A model generated the notes under the pieces. That model made no database searches. It was not told the origin of the DNA and worked only from the letters and a program-made list of their open reading frames with translations. 64,000 nt of DNA. It comes from Cordilura impudica. Lineage: Eukaryota > Arthropoda > Insecta > Diptera > Scathophagidae. The stretch spans positions 159,333,457-159,397,456 of the forward strand of contig OY821519.1 in assembly GCA_963682025.1 (NCBI GenBank). The letters run 5' to 3'. Of this stretch, positions 1 through 11,287 are shown one piece after another (position 1 is the stretch's first letter; each line of letters starts with the position of its first letter). Position numbers and translations under genes: made by a program.

Positions 1-1069
1 TTAAAATCATTTAACGAATAAGAGTCAGTGGGTGAGTAAATAGAAATTATTGTAAACTTTATATTAAGCATAATTTCAATTGATATGTTTAGAGATTTTG
101 ATGTATAGAACGATGTAGTTGGACAATATTAAATTTTGTTGTCATGAATTAATGTAATAAGTATAGAGTAATGTATATGTTATTAATTTAGAGTTCCATG
201 TTTTGGTCTGGTGAATCGATTTCATTTCTTCCGTATTTAATTTTTCTTGCTTGTTTTTTCTGTGTTTCTGATAGTTTTGATTTTCATATAATTTGTCTAG
301 ATATCTCTAGATTAGGGGGAGCATTTAAAGTTTGTAGTGTGCTGTAGAGTACCTCTCTAAAGGCCAGTGGCAACGATCAAATAAACTCATGAATCACAAG
401 GTTGTGTGTATGCAGTCGTTCTTTTTCGGCTAGACGTACCCGTTGATTTGTTGATAAGTCTATACTTATAGTTAAATTTTACATAAGAATTAATATATAT
501 ATATATATATATATACATATATATATACATATTCAATTTTTTTTTTTAATTTCAATACGTGAGGGTCGGATTATTGTGACATTGGATCAAAAACTTTAGT
601 GCGTAAAATTTGAGCCAAATCGGACAATGCTTTCTGGACGCGCATTGAGTTCAAATATGCATTTATATGTAAAAATTATCAAAAAAAAATCATTTTTCTC
701 CAAAATTTTGATACTAATAATTGCGTTTCAATTAAATTAATAAACCATTATCTAGAGTAAATTATCTTTCTAATAAAACAACTAAATCTATTATCGGTTG
801 CAAAACAGCCAAGTAAGATCAAGTTCCCCAGGCAATAGATGCACCGCAGACCACTTGATTAAGAAAATCGAGCTCACATTTTTAAAGACATTGAAATAAT
901 TTACAACAACAACATTTTTGCATTCTCCTGATCCCTAAATAATCATATGTAAGGTATTTTGCATCTCGCCTATTGTTATGCCGTTCTAAATTAATGTCAA
1001 AACGGTACGTATTTTTTAGCACTATTTCAAAATTCGACCAAAAATTTTTTTCATACAAACCGTTGTCAC
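1..1069. other. AT-rich stretch without a gene
   Basis: No convincing coding region on either strand. It holds a (TA)n microsatellite around 491-530 and homopolymer T and A runs. Nothing else recognisable. Confidence 0.6.
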
Positions 1070-1070
1070 C

Positions 1071-1275
1071 ATAATTAATTATTTAATATTTTATAATTTC
1101 ATGATTTAATTATTTAATATTTTATCATTTAATTAGTTAATATTTTATAATTTAATTATTTAATATTTTATAATTTAATTATTTAATATTTTATAATATA
1201 ATTATTTAATATTTTACAATTTAATTATTTAATATTTTATAATTTAAATTTTTAATATTTTATAATTAAATTATT
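1071..1275. repeat. Short tandem repeat, about 21-23 bp unit
   Basis: About nine to ten imperfect copies of a unit close to TTAATTATTTAATATTTTAT follow one another. The repeat is almost pure A/T and has no coding capacity. Confidence 0.85.
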
Positions 1276-2198
1276 ATGATTATAATTAATAATGAATTAG
1301 TTAGAAATTATCAAAATTTTTTATCATAGTTTGAAATATGGTAAAATTTATACAAAAATTAACATATAAATTTAATTATTTTATATTTTTAATTAAATAA
1401 TTTTTGTAGTTAATAAATTGATGGAAATTATAAAATTTTTAGTTATAAAATCATCCGATGACGACCTGATTTGATGCGAACGCTACGAAGTGAAAATACA
1501 AATTGTTTCAAAACGACGTGAACTTATTTAAATGAAACAAGTCTTTTTATTTGGAGTAGTTGTATAATACTTTTTTTTTAATGCATTTATTTATTGGATC
1601 TCCACATAGTGAACTAACAATAATTATTCAAATTTTAGAACTAATACTTTTCTTATTAAATCCGGCCAGTGCCAGAAAAAATTTAATGTTTCTACATAAA
1701 TTCGAAATAAATAAATATTCATTAAAAATACTGATTCTTTATTTCTAAAATTATTCTAAAGTACTGCATACAAAAATCTTATAACTAATCTAGAACTAAT
1801 TTCTTATCTGCTTGTGAGACCTTCGAAGTGTGTGGGAATTTCTTATCTTCTTGTGAAACCTCTTTAATGTGTGGGAATTTACACATGCGTATTTTCCACC
1901 CGTTGTCCTTTTGTGACGCTGTTTTAATGAGTGTCTACTTATACCATACCACCTAAGTACACACAGAAGGATAAGTATTTTTCCCTATGTTAATTTATAA
2001 CATTAGAATGCAAAATATTCACCAAGCTGTTATTTTAATAAACATTTTTAAAAACCTTATATTTAAAATCATGTTCATATTTTAACATTCTGCCCGACTT
2101 GAATAGGAGCTGGAGGAGCAAAATCTAGCTTAACTGCCGTCCTATTTTGACGACAACATTTATACTTAACTAAATACAAATACAAAAAATAGATGCAA
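1276..2198. other. Intergenic, no gene seen
   Basis: Only short random ORFs. A short direct repeat of the type TTTCTTATCTKCTTGTGARAC occurs twice near 1800-1860, and an imperfect third copy near 1890-1910. Nothing else stands out. Confidence 0.5.
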
Positions 2199-2639
2199 TC
2201 ATTTAACCAATTGCAGATTGGAATATGATTCTTTAACTGAGTTGCTCTCATTTTCCAAACGTGATGTACCACTGCTACTGCCAATACCATAACGTTGAAA
2301 CTGGTGTTGTTCTTGTTGTTGTCGCTGTGGTGGTAGTTGATACTCTTGCTGCTGCTGCTGTTGAAGATTAATCACCATCTAACTGATTTTGATACGTTGT
2401 CGTTTGCTTTTCATCTTTGTCATAATCTTCTGTATTTTGGCTTAGACTTAACTCAGAACCAGTTTCAGAGGCACGAGAATCATGTCTTCTATAGCAGGAA
2501 CTTATGCCATCAGTTGTACCAAAGCGATGAATCAAATTGAATTTATCGTATCCCTTACAGACAACAAAATGTATATCATTTCCAGCCGTGCGTAAAACAT
2601 TAACTGCTTTTTGATATGAGGCACCCACTAAAGGAGTTG
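2199..2639 (-). pseudogene. Decayed exon: PDZ-domain C-terminus plus Gln-rich tail (Scribble-like?)
   Basis: On the minus strand, a pyrimidine-rich tract ending in AG (2640-2641) precedes an open frame reading GASYQKAVNVLRTAGNDIHF and then VVCKGYDK. That matches the last helix and strand of a PDZ domain (A..AV..L+.AG..I.LVV). A Ser-rich stretch (SRASETGSELSLSQ) follows, then after a frame change a CAG-encoded glutamine run and QRQQQEQHQFQRYGIGSSSG, ending at TGA 2199-2201. The PDZ remnant followed by SRASETGSELS reminds me of the fly polarity protein Scribble, but this is recall without a search. One frameshift near 2390 and the absence of neighbouring exons suggest a duplicated or retrocopied fragment, not a live gene. 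It is the only host-like coding sequence in the window. Confidence 0.4.
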
Positions 2640-3185
2640 CTATTTAGAAAAAAAATTTTGTAGAATTGGTACATGCACAAAATTTTTTTTATAACGGTTT
2701 ATTAAAAACATTAATTCCTTAATTAATTTTATAGTGCGTTTTTATTCGGTTTGAAATCTCAAAAAATTAGAGATTTAAAACCGAATCGAATGCTATCTCG
2801 GTATTGGTAAGATAGCACAAATCTGTTCACTATAAATAAGAAAATTAGATAAAATACTGAGTTAATTGTTCGTCAGTACACGAAAACAGATTATTCCGAA
2901 CATCTTACAATTTCGAGTTTTCTGAAATTTAAGACTGTTTTGTAATGTATCAACAAGGCCTATAACCTGCACTACGTCGTTTTTCAAGTATATTTTCACT
3001 GTAGCTTCGTTAAATTAAAGTTCATTTTTTTACTTTACGAAATTTTCAAGACTTGAAGAGCAAACTGTACACTTTTTTTTGAAAATAACTAACAAAAAAA
3101 CATACAAAAAGATAGAAAAAGGGATGTTCAGATTTAAAATTCATTTTAATTTATAATATAAAGCCTTTTTAAACTCTTTTAACTC
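2640..3185. other. Intergenic, no gene seen
   Basis: AT-rich DNA without a supported ORF or recognisable repeat. A short inverted match (GGTTTGAAATCTC near 2749 and GAGATTTAAAACC near 2770) could form a small hairpin. Confidence 0.45.
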
Positions 3186-3675
3186 ATACTCTCTGTCTGT
3201 CGTGGGGCAACCCCATTCCCCCTTATCCAATTGATCTGAAACTTGGCCTAATCTTGCTGTGACTACAGATTAATTTTAAGGTAGTCACGCACAGTCACAC
3301 ACAGTCACGAAGTGATCTAAATGTCATTTCCCCTCTTCCGATCGATCTGAGACTTGGTCCATACACTTGCTGTGAAAAAAGATTAACTTTGACTCGGTCA
3401 TGCACAATCACGCATGGTCACGCACAGTCACGGAGAGATTTAAAACGGATTTCCTTCATCCAATCAATCTGAAACTTGGTCGATAAAATTGCTGTAAAGA
3501 AAGATTAACTTCGACATAGTCAAGCACAGTCACGCATAGTCACGCACAGTCATGGAGTGATTTAAAACCCATTTCCCCTTATCCGATCGATCTGAAACTT
3601 GGTCTATAGACTTGCTGTGAAAAATAATTAACTTTGACATAGTCACGCATAGTCACGGAGAGATTCAAAACTCAT
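3186..3675. repeat. Tandem repeat, 111-123 bp unit, about four copies
   Basis: The anchor GATCTGAAACTTGG recurs at about 3233, 3344, 3466 and 3589, giving periods of 111, 122 and 123 bp. Each unit also holds internal short repeats of the type AGTCACGCACAGTCAC, and the number of these explains the length differences. It is much less AT-rich than its surroundings. No reading frame survives through the array. Confidence 0.85.
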
Positions 3676-3721
3676 ATGCATAAGGAAAGAAAGTTTTAAT
3701 AAAAACTTTGTTTTTATGGGT

Positions 3722-3860
3722 TAAGGTGGAAACACAACTGGGACGAACGACGAATTTCGCACAGCTCGACGAATTTGTCGGCAACAATTCGTTGCGTAAA
3801 TTCGTCGAATGAAATACAATTAAGACGAATTCACATAGCAGCTGTAACGTCATTTACAAA
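3722..3860. repeat. MITE-like fragment with GACGAACGACGAAT motif
   Basis: Carries GGGACGAACGACGAATTTCG, whose reverse complement recurs near 14610-14630, with several ATTCGTCG-type sub-repeats. Probably a fragment of a dispersed non-autonomous repeat; ends not determined. Confidence 0.4.
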
Positions 3861-4145
3861 CAAGTTATTTATATAAATAAATATTGGAAAAATATGAATA
3901 AAAGAATTTTTAACTTTGCCGTACAAAAATAAAGGTTTTTACCAGGTTTTCATAAATTTTCATCAATAAATTAATTTCGTCATTTTTCTTTATATGTTGC
4001 AGCTGATAGTGTGACCATATTTAAAAAAAATCATGTGAGTCCGATCACAGGGGATATGTGTAAACATTTACGCCCGTATTCATAATCAAATTCTAGCAGT
4101 TGGCTAACTTTTTTTTCATATGAAAATTTCAAAATTTGTATGAAA

Positions 4146-5393
4146 ACAAGTAAGAGTGTTAAATTCGGCTGTGCCGAATCTTTGATACCCTCCACCCCGG
4201 TTTGAGTCTTGATAATAAATGTAAATGAAAAAGTAAACAATTTGTTAAACTTAATACCAAATTATTTCAGCAAATTCTTTGGGTTGGTTTTCTTCTTTTC
4301 TATTATTTCGGATTTATTTCGGTGTTTGCTTTTTGGTCATCGTGGTTGCTGATCGGCATGCATTTTGGTTATATACCTATATGCATGCGTTTCCGGTTAT
4401 ATGACATAACTTCTCGTTTAATTTAGTTTTTGCTAATTAAATAGCTCGCCCTAACCTCCATTGCAAAGGTAATGGTTGTGTAGAGTGGCTATATGCATTA
4501 AATCGTGCTAATTGGAGATGGCTGTATAGTTTCTTTTAACTGGCCAAATATTTCTTCATTGTGGCCATATAGGTTGGATGGAGTAACAAAATAATAACCA
4601 AAACAAAAGCTCTCTCAACTTTTTTTTAAAATATTGCCATATTTTGAAAACATAGAGAATAAATTTATAATAATAAATAATCAAATTAGGGATGAAAAAC
4701 GCAAAAAACGAAAAGTCCCAAACATTTTAAATAAAATAATTTAATGTTATCTTTATTTTCTGAAAAACTTCAAATTTTCATCCAAAAAAAATTTTGAAAA
4801 TTTATATATAAAAAATAACATTCTCATAAAATTACGTTTACTTATGTAACAATTTTTATGTTAGCAATTCTTAAATATCATTTGAGGTTTTCTTAAATTC
4901 ATTGAATTTAAATTAATATCGACAAATCTGTTTTTCTATTTATTTAAATTGTAAAGGAGTGGCATCTCTGTCAAAATAAGCGAAAAACACAAAGAATAGA
5001 AAAAAACAAATTACTTCGTGTTTGACAGGATGATTTTATGTTTATGTTTAATATCTTTATTTTTTTTTACTAATATTTCTGTTTATTTAATTAGCTATTT
5101 AATTAGCAAAAACTAAATTAAACGAGAAGTTATGTCATATAACCGGAAACGCATGCATATAGGTATATAACCAAAATGCATGCCGATCAGCAACCACGAT
5201 GACCAAAAAGCAAACACCGAAATAAATCCGAAATAATAGAAAAGAAGAAAACCAACCCAAAGAATTTGCTGAAATAATTTGGTATTAAGTTTAACAAATT
5301 GTTTACTTTTTCATTTACATTTATTATCAAGACTCAAACCGGGGTGGAGGGTATCAAAGATTCGGCACAGCCGAATTTAACACTCTTACTTGT
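4146..5393. repeat. Perfect 301-bp foldback of mini-me/DINE-1-type heads
   Basis: Arms 4146-4446 and 5093-5393 are exact reverse complements by eye, with a 646-bp loop between. Each arm begins ACAAGTAAGAGTGTTAAATT, then the small hairpin ATTCGGC..GCCGAAT and a GATACCCTCCACC block, the head shared with other dispersed copies here (5655, 55882). The identity of the arms argues for a recent inversion-duplication. The loop holds no gene. Short ORFs in the arms are not real. Confidence 0.9.
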
Positions 5394-5653
5394 TAGTATT
5401 ATTTTAATAATAGTTAACAATATTTATGCTCTATAATTAACAAACTTGCGTTTTTGTATGCGCATTTCAAAAAATAAATCATTATAATAGATTTAACAAG
5501 TTAAAACTTTAATTACAATTTTACAGAATCCAGTAAATTTGCATTAAATTTATAACAGGGTAACATTAATCATCGTTAGTGTCTGCCACTATTCGCACGA
5601 AAAATTTGGTGCCATTAGTGTGATCACTGCGGAAAATGTGTGTGTATTAGTAA
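5394..5653 (-). repeat. Fragment of the 567-bp MITE family (reverse)
   Basis: Reverse-complement copy of an internal part of the MITE found complete at 18185-18751 and 55044-55619, recognisable by the block around ATCATCGTTAGTGTCTGCCA. Both ends are cut by mini-me-type sequences. Confidence 0.85.
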
Positions 5654-5654
5654 A

Positions 5655-5880
5655 AACAAGTAAGAGTGTTAAATTCGGCTATGCCGAATCTTTGATACCC
5701 TCCACCTGGGTTTTACGTTTACATTAATATCTGGACTTCTTGCACTATTTGTAACAAATGTATAAAAAATATTTGAATATGTAAACACTTTGATAAACCT
5801 ATTACTGAATTATTACAACAAATGCTCTGAATTTTCAGCATTTTATAGAGGTGTCTACATATTTTAGGTCATAAATTGGC
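5655..5880 (+). repeat. Mini-me/DINE-1-type head
   Basis: Starts ACAAGTAAGAGTGTTAAATT with the hairpin ATTCGGCTATGCCGAAT and then GATACCCTCCACC, the same head as at 4146 but with a diverged interior. A matching tail lies at 11109-11287, so the two may be the ends of one element invaded by other sequences. Confidence 0.65.
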
Positions 5881-6469
5881 AGAATGACTCCCGATTTATC
5901 CCATTTTAAATACTAACCTGATCCAGATAATTACAAACAATATTAAGTTTAACCAGGTAAATGGTTTATTTTGTAATTTTCTTTTTAATTTAAATTTTTT
6001 AATATAAAGGTGCATTTTATTTTTTACAATCCTTTTCAATTTTCCAGACCTATTAGTATAGGGCACATTTGTGAGTCCGCATAGATCAACTTTCAACTCT
6101 TACTTCTTTTTATTGTATTAAATCTATCTTTGTGTCTTTAAATTAATTAAGATAATTAAGATGAAAATATTTAACAAACTGTTTTTTTTTAGTTAATATC
6201 TGAACATTTTACTGATACAAGGCAAAACTAAAACTGCCAAAAATTTCAGTCAAAACTATTTTGAATGTATTTGTTAAATATCGCATAATTTTTTTCAATT
6301 TTAAACTTTAAAGTCTTTTTAAGTCTGGTAATAACTCCATAATATGAAGGAAGTAAATATGTGGATTCTTTAATAACAATGACAAGTATAAAACACTGTT
6401 TTGTGCATAACATTAAAATATTATAAATTTGAGCATAATTAATTTAGAAACATAATTAATTTTAGAAAA

Positions 6470-6717
6470 ATGTCCGATTCGTTTTTCGATGATGCTGAAA
6501 ACACATCAAAGAAATACAGAACATAAAGATTTTGCTTCAGTTAGTTGAGAGACGAGAAGCTAATGGATGGCTGGAGCAGGTCAAAGGTGACGACTATAAA
6601 TGCAAATGCAAGGCTTTTGAAAATATATTAAAATGCGATAAATCAGATCTAAGTATACATGCTTATAACCACTGTTATAAAAAATCTTTTAAACCCAACA
6701 GTATTGCCATAATTTGA
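6470..6717 (+). pseudogene. BED/hAT-type zinc-finger N-terminal relic
   Basis: A possible start at 6470 (MSDSFFDDAENTSKKYR) runs into a stop. In another frame 6532-6717 encodes ..LVERREANGWLEQVKGDDYK followed by CKCKAFENILKCDKSDLSIH and AYNHCYKK. The pattern W..V.gD.yKCkC..CeniLk.dKSDL..H....H is that of BED-like fingers at the N-terminus of hAT-related transposases, though one expected Cys is changed. It lies head-to-tail opposed to the hAT C-terminal relic at 7037-7640, so the two are not one simple element. Confidence 0.45.
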
Positions 6718-7036
6718 AATTGTAAAGATGCTAAATTGCAAAAAAAGATGCTTAAACGTACTGGATGCTAAATTTTTTTTTTCAAATTTCATTACCTTTA
6801 TACTGAAAAATTATATACTTATTAATAAATTCTTTGGTTTTTAAATCGAAAAATTAATATAAAACATATGTTTCGATTTATATTTTTTAATTTTTAATTA
6901 AAATTATTTTGGATTTCATCTGAAATTTTTATTAACATCAAATTGAGTTTATTTTAAACTTAAATTAAATATTTTAGAGGATTTTTTTTTTATTTAAAAT
7001 ATAACAGAAATTACATTATCAAAAGATACGATTATA

Positions 7037-7640
7037 TTAGAATAATTGGTTTATGGAATCTAACATTTCTGTGATGTCTTCATCTTCAAGTTCTTCTTGG
7101 CTCTGATATATTTCTGACGATCGACTCTTATCAACGACATCGCTCGGTATATTGTAAGTGTGACAGCACCAATTTTTCAATTTCAATCCTTCTTTTATAC
7201 GTATTACAGAACATAACAACTCGGATTTTATTCTGTTCGAAGTTTGATTTTAATTAAAGCTATTAAGCTAAACAAACGTTCAACTTCGGCTTTTAAGAAA
7301 GACAAAACTAATATAGACAACACAAATATTGATTCCTAAAATGGATTTTCGCCAATAGAATTTTTCAATCCATAAAGAGGTTGTATTCAGTGTTGTATCC
7401 CAGTTTTGTTCTGTGATATAACTCCATTGGATTTGAATTTTTTCTGTTTCAGATGATATAAATTTAAACTCTTCTAATATATTGGTTATCTGTTCTTTTA
7501 CCCGTTTTAATGTGTTTTGTATTGAAAATTTTGGCATTTTTTAATACAATAATATTTTTTGGCAATCGACTTTCAAATTCATTAAAAACTGTTGTTGGTG
7601 TTTACATTCTTCTATTTCAAAATGTTTTGTTATATTTGTT
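7037..7640 (-). pseudogene. hAT transposase C-terminal relic
   Basis: Reading the minus strand, 7280-7537 encodes a helical region with W..I.EQNW..TL. A frame interrupted by stops around 7230-7300 gives AEVERLFSLIALIKIKLRTE, the hallmark of the hAT C-terminal dimerisation region. 7037-7219 then gives LLCSVIRIKEGLKLKNWCC and an acidic tail (SQEELEDEDITEML). Multiple stops and frame changes show it is dead. The catalytic N-terminal half and terminal repeats were not found. Confidence 0.65.
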
Positions 7641-7921
7641 GAAAGAAACGAGCAGAGTGGTAAAAGGAGTAGTACACAAAATTACTGTACTACACTTTGA
7701 GAAATAAAAACATATCAATACCATTAAAAGATGCTAAAAGCAACATTTTATTAATAAAAGATTCTAAGTTAGCATCTAGCATCTTTTGATAAATTTTGGA
7801 TGCTAAACGACAAAAAAAGTTGCTAAATCTAGCAACTAAAAAGCTAAAACGGCAACACTGAAAACCAAGAACAAATATTCTGTTTGAGTTGTAACATCTC
7901 ATTTGCAAGCCATTTTAATTA

Positions 7922-8421
7922 AGCTGCGTTCACACTATGTGTTTTGCTTGTGTTTTTCTTATTGTTTTAGCACATGCAATTTGTACACATAGTGTGAACC
8001 CTTTCAAAAACTGTTTATGTACAACACATTTGGCAAAACATATGTAAATTTTTCAATTAGAGCAGGTTCTATTTTGGCATGACAACCATATTAAAATACA
8101 ATACTGCTTGTGGCGAAAGAAAAACAGAGTAAATTATAAAGATAAATATTGAAAGAAAAATAAATTGTTTAATATTAATTAACAATTAAAAAATATAAAA
8201 AATATATTACTTTATTTTTAACAATAACTTTTTGTAAATTCACAAATTAAATCAGCTGTTGTTTACATTTAGAGGTTATGTCATACGGAAATACATATGT
8301 ACGTTTGATCGCAAAATGATGAATTGTATGTAAAACGCCAATTTTGACACACACGCCGAATTACGTATGGATCGTAAAACTGAATTTACATATGGAAAAT
8401 ACACATAGTGTAAACACACCT
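7922..8421. mobile_element. 500-bp MITE flanked by TTAA
   Basis: Inverted ends AGCTGCGTTCACACTATGTG and AGGTGTGTTTACACTATGTG (reverse of the right end) are flanked by TTAA at 7918-7921 and 8422-8425. There is no coding capacity. A TTAA duplication fits piggyBac or a similar superfamily as the mobilising source. Confidence 0.7.
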
Positions 8422-8689
8422 TTAATTGTGTAAATTTTAAATGCACATCTAACCATATCAAAAAGATGAATTAAACAGAATTGCAAAAATATTTTTTTTA
8501 TAATATCTGTATGTTTTTTATATTATTCTTATGTAATTCTCATGATATTTTTATCTTATTTTTTATTTTTACATAATTGAAATTGTACAAATTAAAAATA
8601 AATTTTAAAAAAAGTAGTGTAGGGAAAAAAGGGAATTTTTTTCATAAGCGTAGAGATTTCTGAAAAAATCTCCTGGCATCACTAGTACC

Positions 8690-8850
8690 TATTAAAAAAC
8701 AATGTAAAAATTCACAAGACAACGCGACATAGACTTGCTTTGTTCAAAAGCTTCCATAAGACTGAATGAAATTGTTGCTTACTTTACTCTTTGGTGAGTA
8801 TTTTCATTTTTGTTCGGCTGTATACATATAAGAAGCCAATTTGAGTTCGG
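8690..8850 (+). repeat. Dispersed repeat, inverted relative to 63225-63410
   Basis: About 160 bp (from TACCTATTAAAAAACAATGT to the GTTCGGCTGTATACATATAA block) is repeated as a diverged reverse complement at 63225-63410. Its family was not recognised. Confidence 0.65.
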
Positions 8851-9303
8851 TTTACTCGTGCTGCTATGCATATGTTTGTGTGTTAACAAAAATATACGAT
8901 ATCCCAGTCATCATTTCGAAGATTGTTTTAACAAAAAATACCTTACTGTGTTTTCTTCGAGCACTTTTGATAATTAAAAACTGCTTAATCAAATGCGCTA
9001 TTAGAAAAAGACTAGATAATGATTTTTGCTTTCTCTTAGAAAGTGATTTATAGAAAAATTACATTAAATAAGACTCAAAAATGAGTCGAAACTGATTAGA
9101 AAAGCGGATAAAAAGGACTCTCAAGAAGATTCGCGGGTAAGGTAATATTTAATCCCAACAAAAGAATATTTTGTGATCAGCAAAAGGGCGCATTTATAAC
9201 TGTTTTAATAGCACATATGAGTCAAAAAGACTCTACATGATCATTTATTGCATAAAATGCTTACTGGGATTTTATTCACTATCTGTAGAAACAGGTTTTT
9301 TAA

Positions 9304-9784
9304 GTCGGGGGTCACACAAGGCAATTTTTATTGCGCAACTTTTTGGCAATTCTCTTTTGAAATTGCTTTTATGTCCACACACGACAATTTCTTCGGCAAT
9401 TTTACTGTTTTGTTGTGTTTTTATTTTCTTATAATTTGACATTTGTGCTCTAGTCGTAAAGAACAATAATAAAATTAAATACATACATACATAAATTAAT
9501 TTAATTGGTTTTGTTGAAAAATGAATTCAAAAGAAAAAAATTAAGACCCGATTCCATTTAAAGGCTATTTTAATAAAGTAAACAATAATTACGAATTCTT
9601 CACACCAAGAAGCGAAACACCGAATGAAAAGAAATGTCAAATATTCAACAAAAAAAAAGCGAATGAGAGAATTGCTTGAAATATCCGAGAACCGGCAATT
9701 ATTTTTCCCTTTTTATTCCCCTCACCGCAAACATCTACAAACTCAAGAATTGCGCAACAAAAGTTGCCTTGTGTGAACTCGGCC
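9304..9784. mobile_element. 481-bp MITE with TAA duplication (PIF/Harbinger-like)
   Basis: The left end (GTCGGGGGTCACACAAGGCA) and the reverse of the right end (GGCCGAGTTCACACAAGGCA) match over about 38 bp with a few changes. TAA flanks both sides (9301-9303, 9785-9787). There is no coding capacity; the short ORFs inside are in repeat sequence. The 3-bp TWA-type duplication is the usual mark of PIF/Harbinger-mobilised MITEs. Confidence 0.75.
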
Positions 9785-9952
9785 TAAGTAAAACAAATCT
9801 GCATACAATTTCAATTCTATTTCGTTCACAATGATACGATCAGTTTGTTTACTAGCTACTAGTAAAATAAGAAAATAGTATTATAATACAGCGTAATGAT
9901 GAATTGTACTTCTCAATTAGTTTATTTTTAATGTGCCATAAGAAGTTCGGTT

Positions 9953-10218
9953 TGTGCTAAGAAAAGCATGAATATATGTTTCCCAGGGCGAAGCTTCATC
10001 ATTGCACTATGATTGAGTTGAGCTCCGCGACTATACATAATGTGAATAGCTCGTGTCAAAAATTTTTGGTAGTTGGGAATGGCGTTTGTGTTAAGAAAAG
10101 CATAAACGCATGTTTCCCAGGGCAAGGCTCGATCATTGCACATTGATTGAGCTGAGCTCCGCGGTTATTCTTAATGTGGATAACTGTTGAAACAAAATTT
10201 TCGGAATGGCGTTTGCCT
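9953..10218. repeat. Two-copy tandem duplication, 134-bp period
   Basis: A block beginning GTGYTAAGAAAAGCATRAA and containing ATGTTTCCCAGGGC and GAGCTCCGCG is present at 9953 and again at 10087, about 80% alike. Confidence 0.8.
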
Positions 10219-10850
10219 CCGTCCCGACATTAAATAACAAAGTTTAAAAATTTATTTTAATTAACATCTTTTTTTAACATCTGACAAAAAATAGTATTTT
10301 TCTAAACAACAATTTTTTTTACAGGGTAAATAAATATTTTATGGCTTACCTACCTACCTACTTACTTTTGAAAGCAAGTATGCAGGGTTTATACATGTAC
10401 TAAAAATACAACTCTCAAAACCATACTATTTTTTCAACTCTAAAAATTTCAGAATTTTGTAAAAATAAAATAAAATACCGATTTATTTTAATATGCGCTT
10501 ATTATGGATATACATATACAAAATATATGAATATTATTTATAGTATTTTGATATTTGCAACAGTAGTATGTATCAATTTGTAACATTTTGTGATGTTATA
10601 AAAATCGCAGAATATTGATATTGATTTTATATAGTTTCTTTTATTAATTAATTAACTTAAATATTACACCAAAAAATATTGATATTGATGAATTTTTATA
10701 TTATTAACACAACGACCACAAAAACAACATGCACAGCTATGACAAAATACAAAATTTAGGAAAACAATATAGGAAAACGTCATATTTTTTTTTTACCTTT
10801 TCAGTGATTTCTCGGCACCTATGAAACCTATTGTCATGATTTAAAAACAG
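10219..10850. other. AT-rich stretch without a gene
   Basis: No ORF or recognised repeat apart from a short TACC-type microsatellite near 10350. Confidence 0.5.
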
Positions 10851-10856
10851 GAACCT

Positions 10857-11287
10857 TTTCAAGATGTTAGTGAATCATTCTCACTAAAAACAAGCGCCCT
10901 ATCTGCCCTATTGAGGGCGTTATCACAAGAACACATATTCAAATCATATTTTCTCATGACTTTTTAATTCTTCGCTCAATTCTCGGGACCAGATTAACCG
11001 ATTTGGACGATTTTAAATAGCAAACTTCTCAGGATGTTAGTGAATCATTTTTTATACCAAGGAGCACCCTAGCTATCCGATTGAAGCCGTCATCGTGATT
11101 TCCACAGACGGACAGACGGACAGACGGACAGACGGACAGCCGGACAGACGGACATCGTTATATCAACTTCGCTTGTTATAAGGATCACAAATATATATAT
11201 TTTATGGGGTCCAGAATTTTTTTTCTAATTATTACAAACGGAATGACAAACTTATATATACCCTCTGCACACTGGAGTGGAGGGTAT
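10857..11287 (+). repeat. Mini-me/DINE-1-type tail with (GTCY)n tract
   Basis: Contains a tandem GACGGACA tract (11104-11155), a conserved block (ACATCGTTATATCAACTTCG), a TA-rich segment, TTTATGGGGTCC, and a terminal hairpin built from ATACCCTC and GAGGGTATA. This order matches the proto-microsatellite layout of mini-me/DINE-1 (Helitron-related) repeats of flies. Upstream, GGATGTTAGTGAATCATT occurs twice about 175 bp apart. Confidence 0.75.

Noticed and set aside
9237..9484. Three overlapping ORFs around the left end of a MITE
   Set aside because: They lie in non-coding MITE sequence and its flank; no family match.
11104..11155. Regularly spaced GACGGACA units considered as a CRISPR-like array
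   Set aside because: Contiguous microsatellite without spacers, in a fly genome; it is the (GTCY)n tract of a mini-me repeat.
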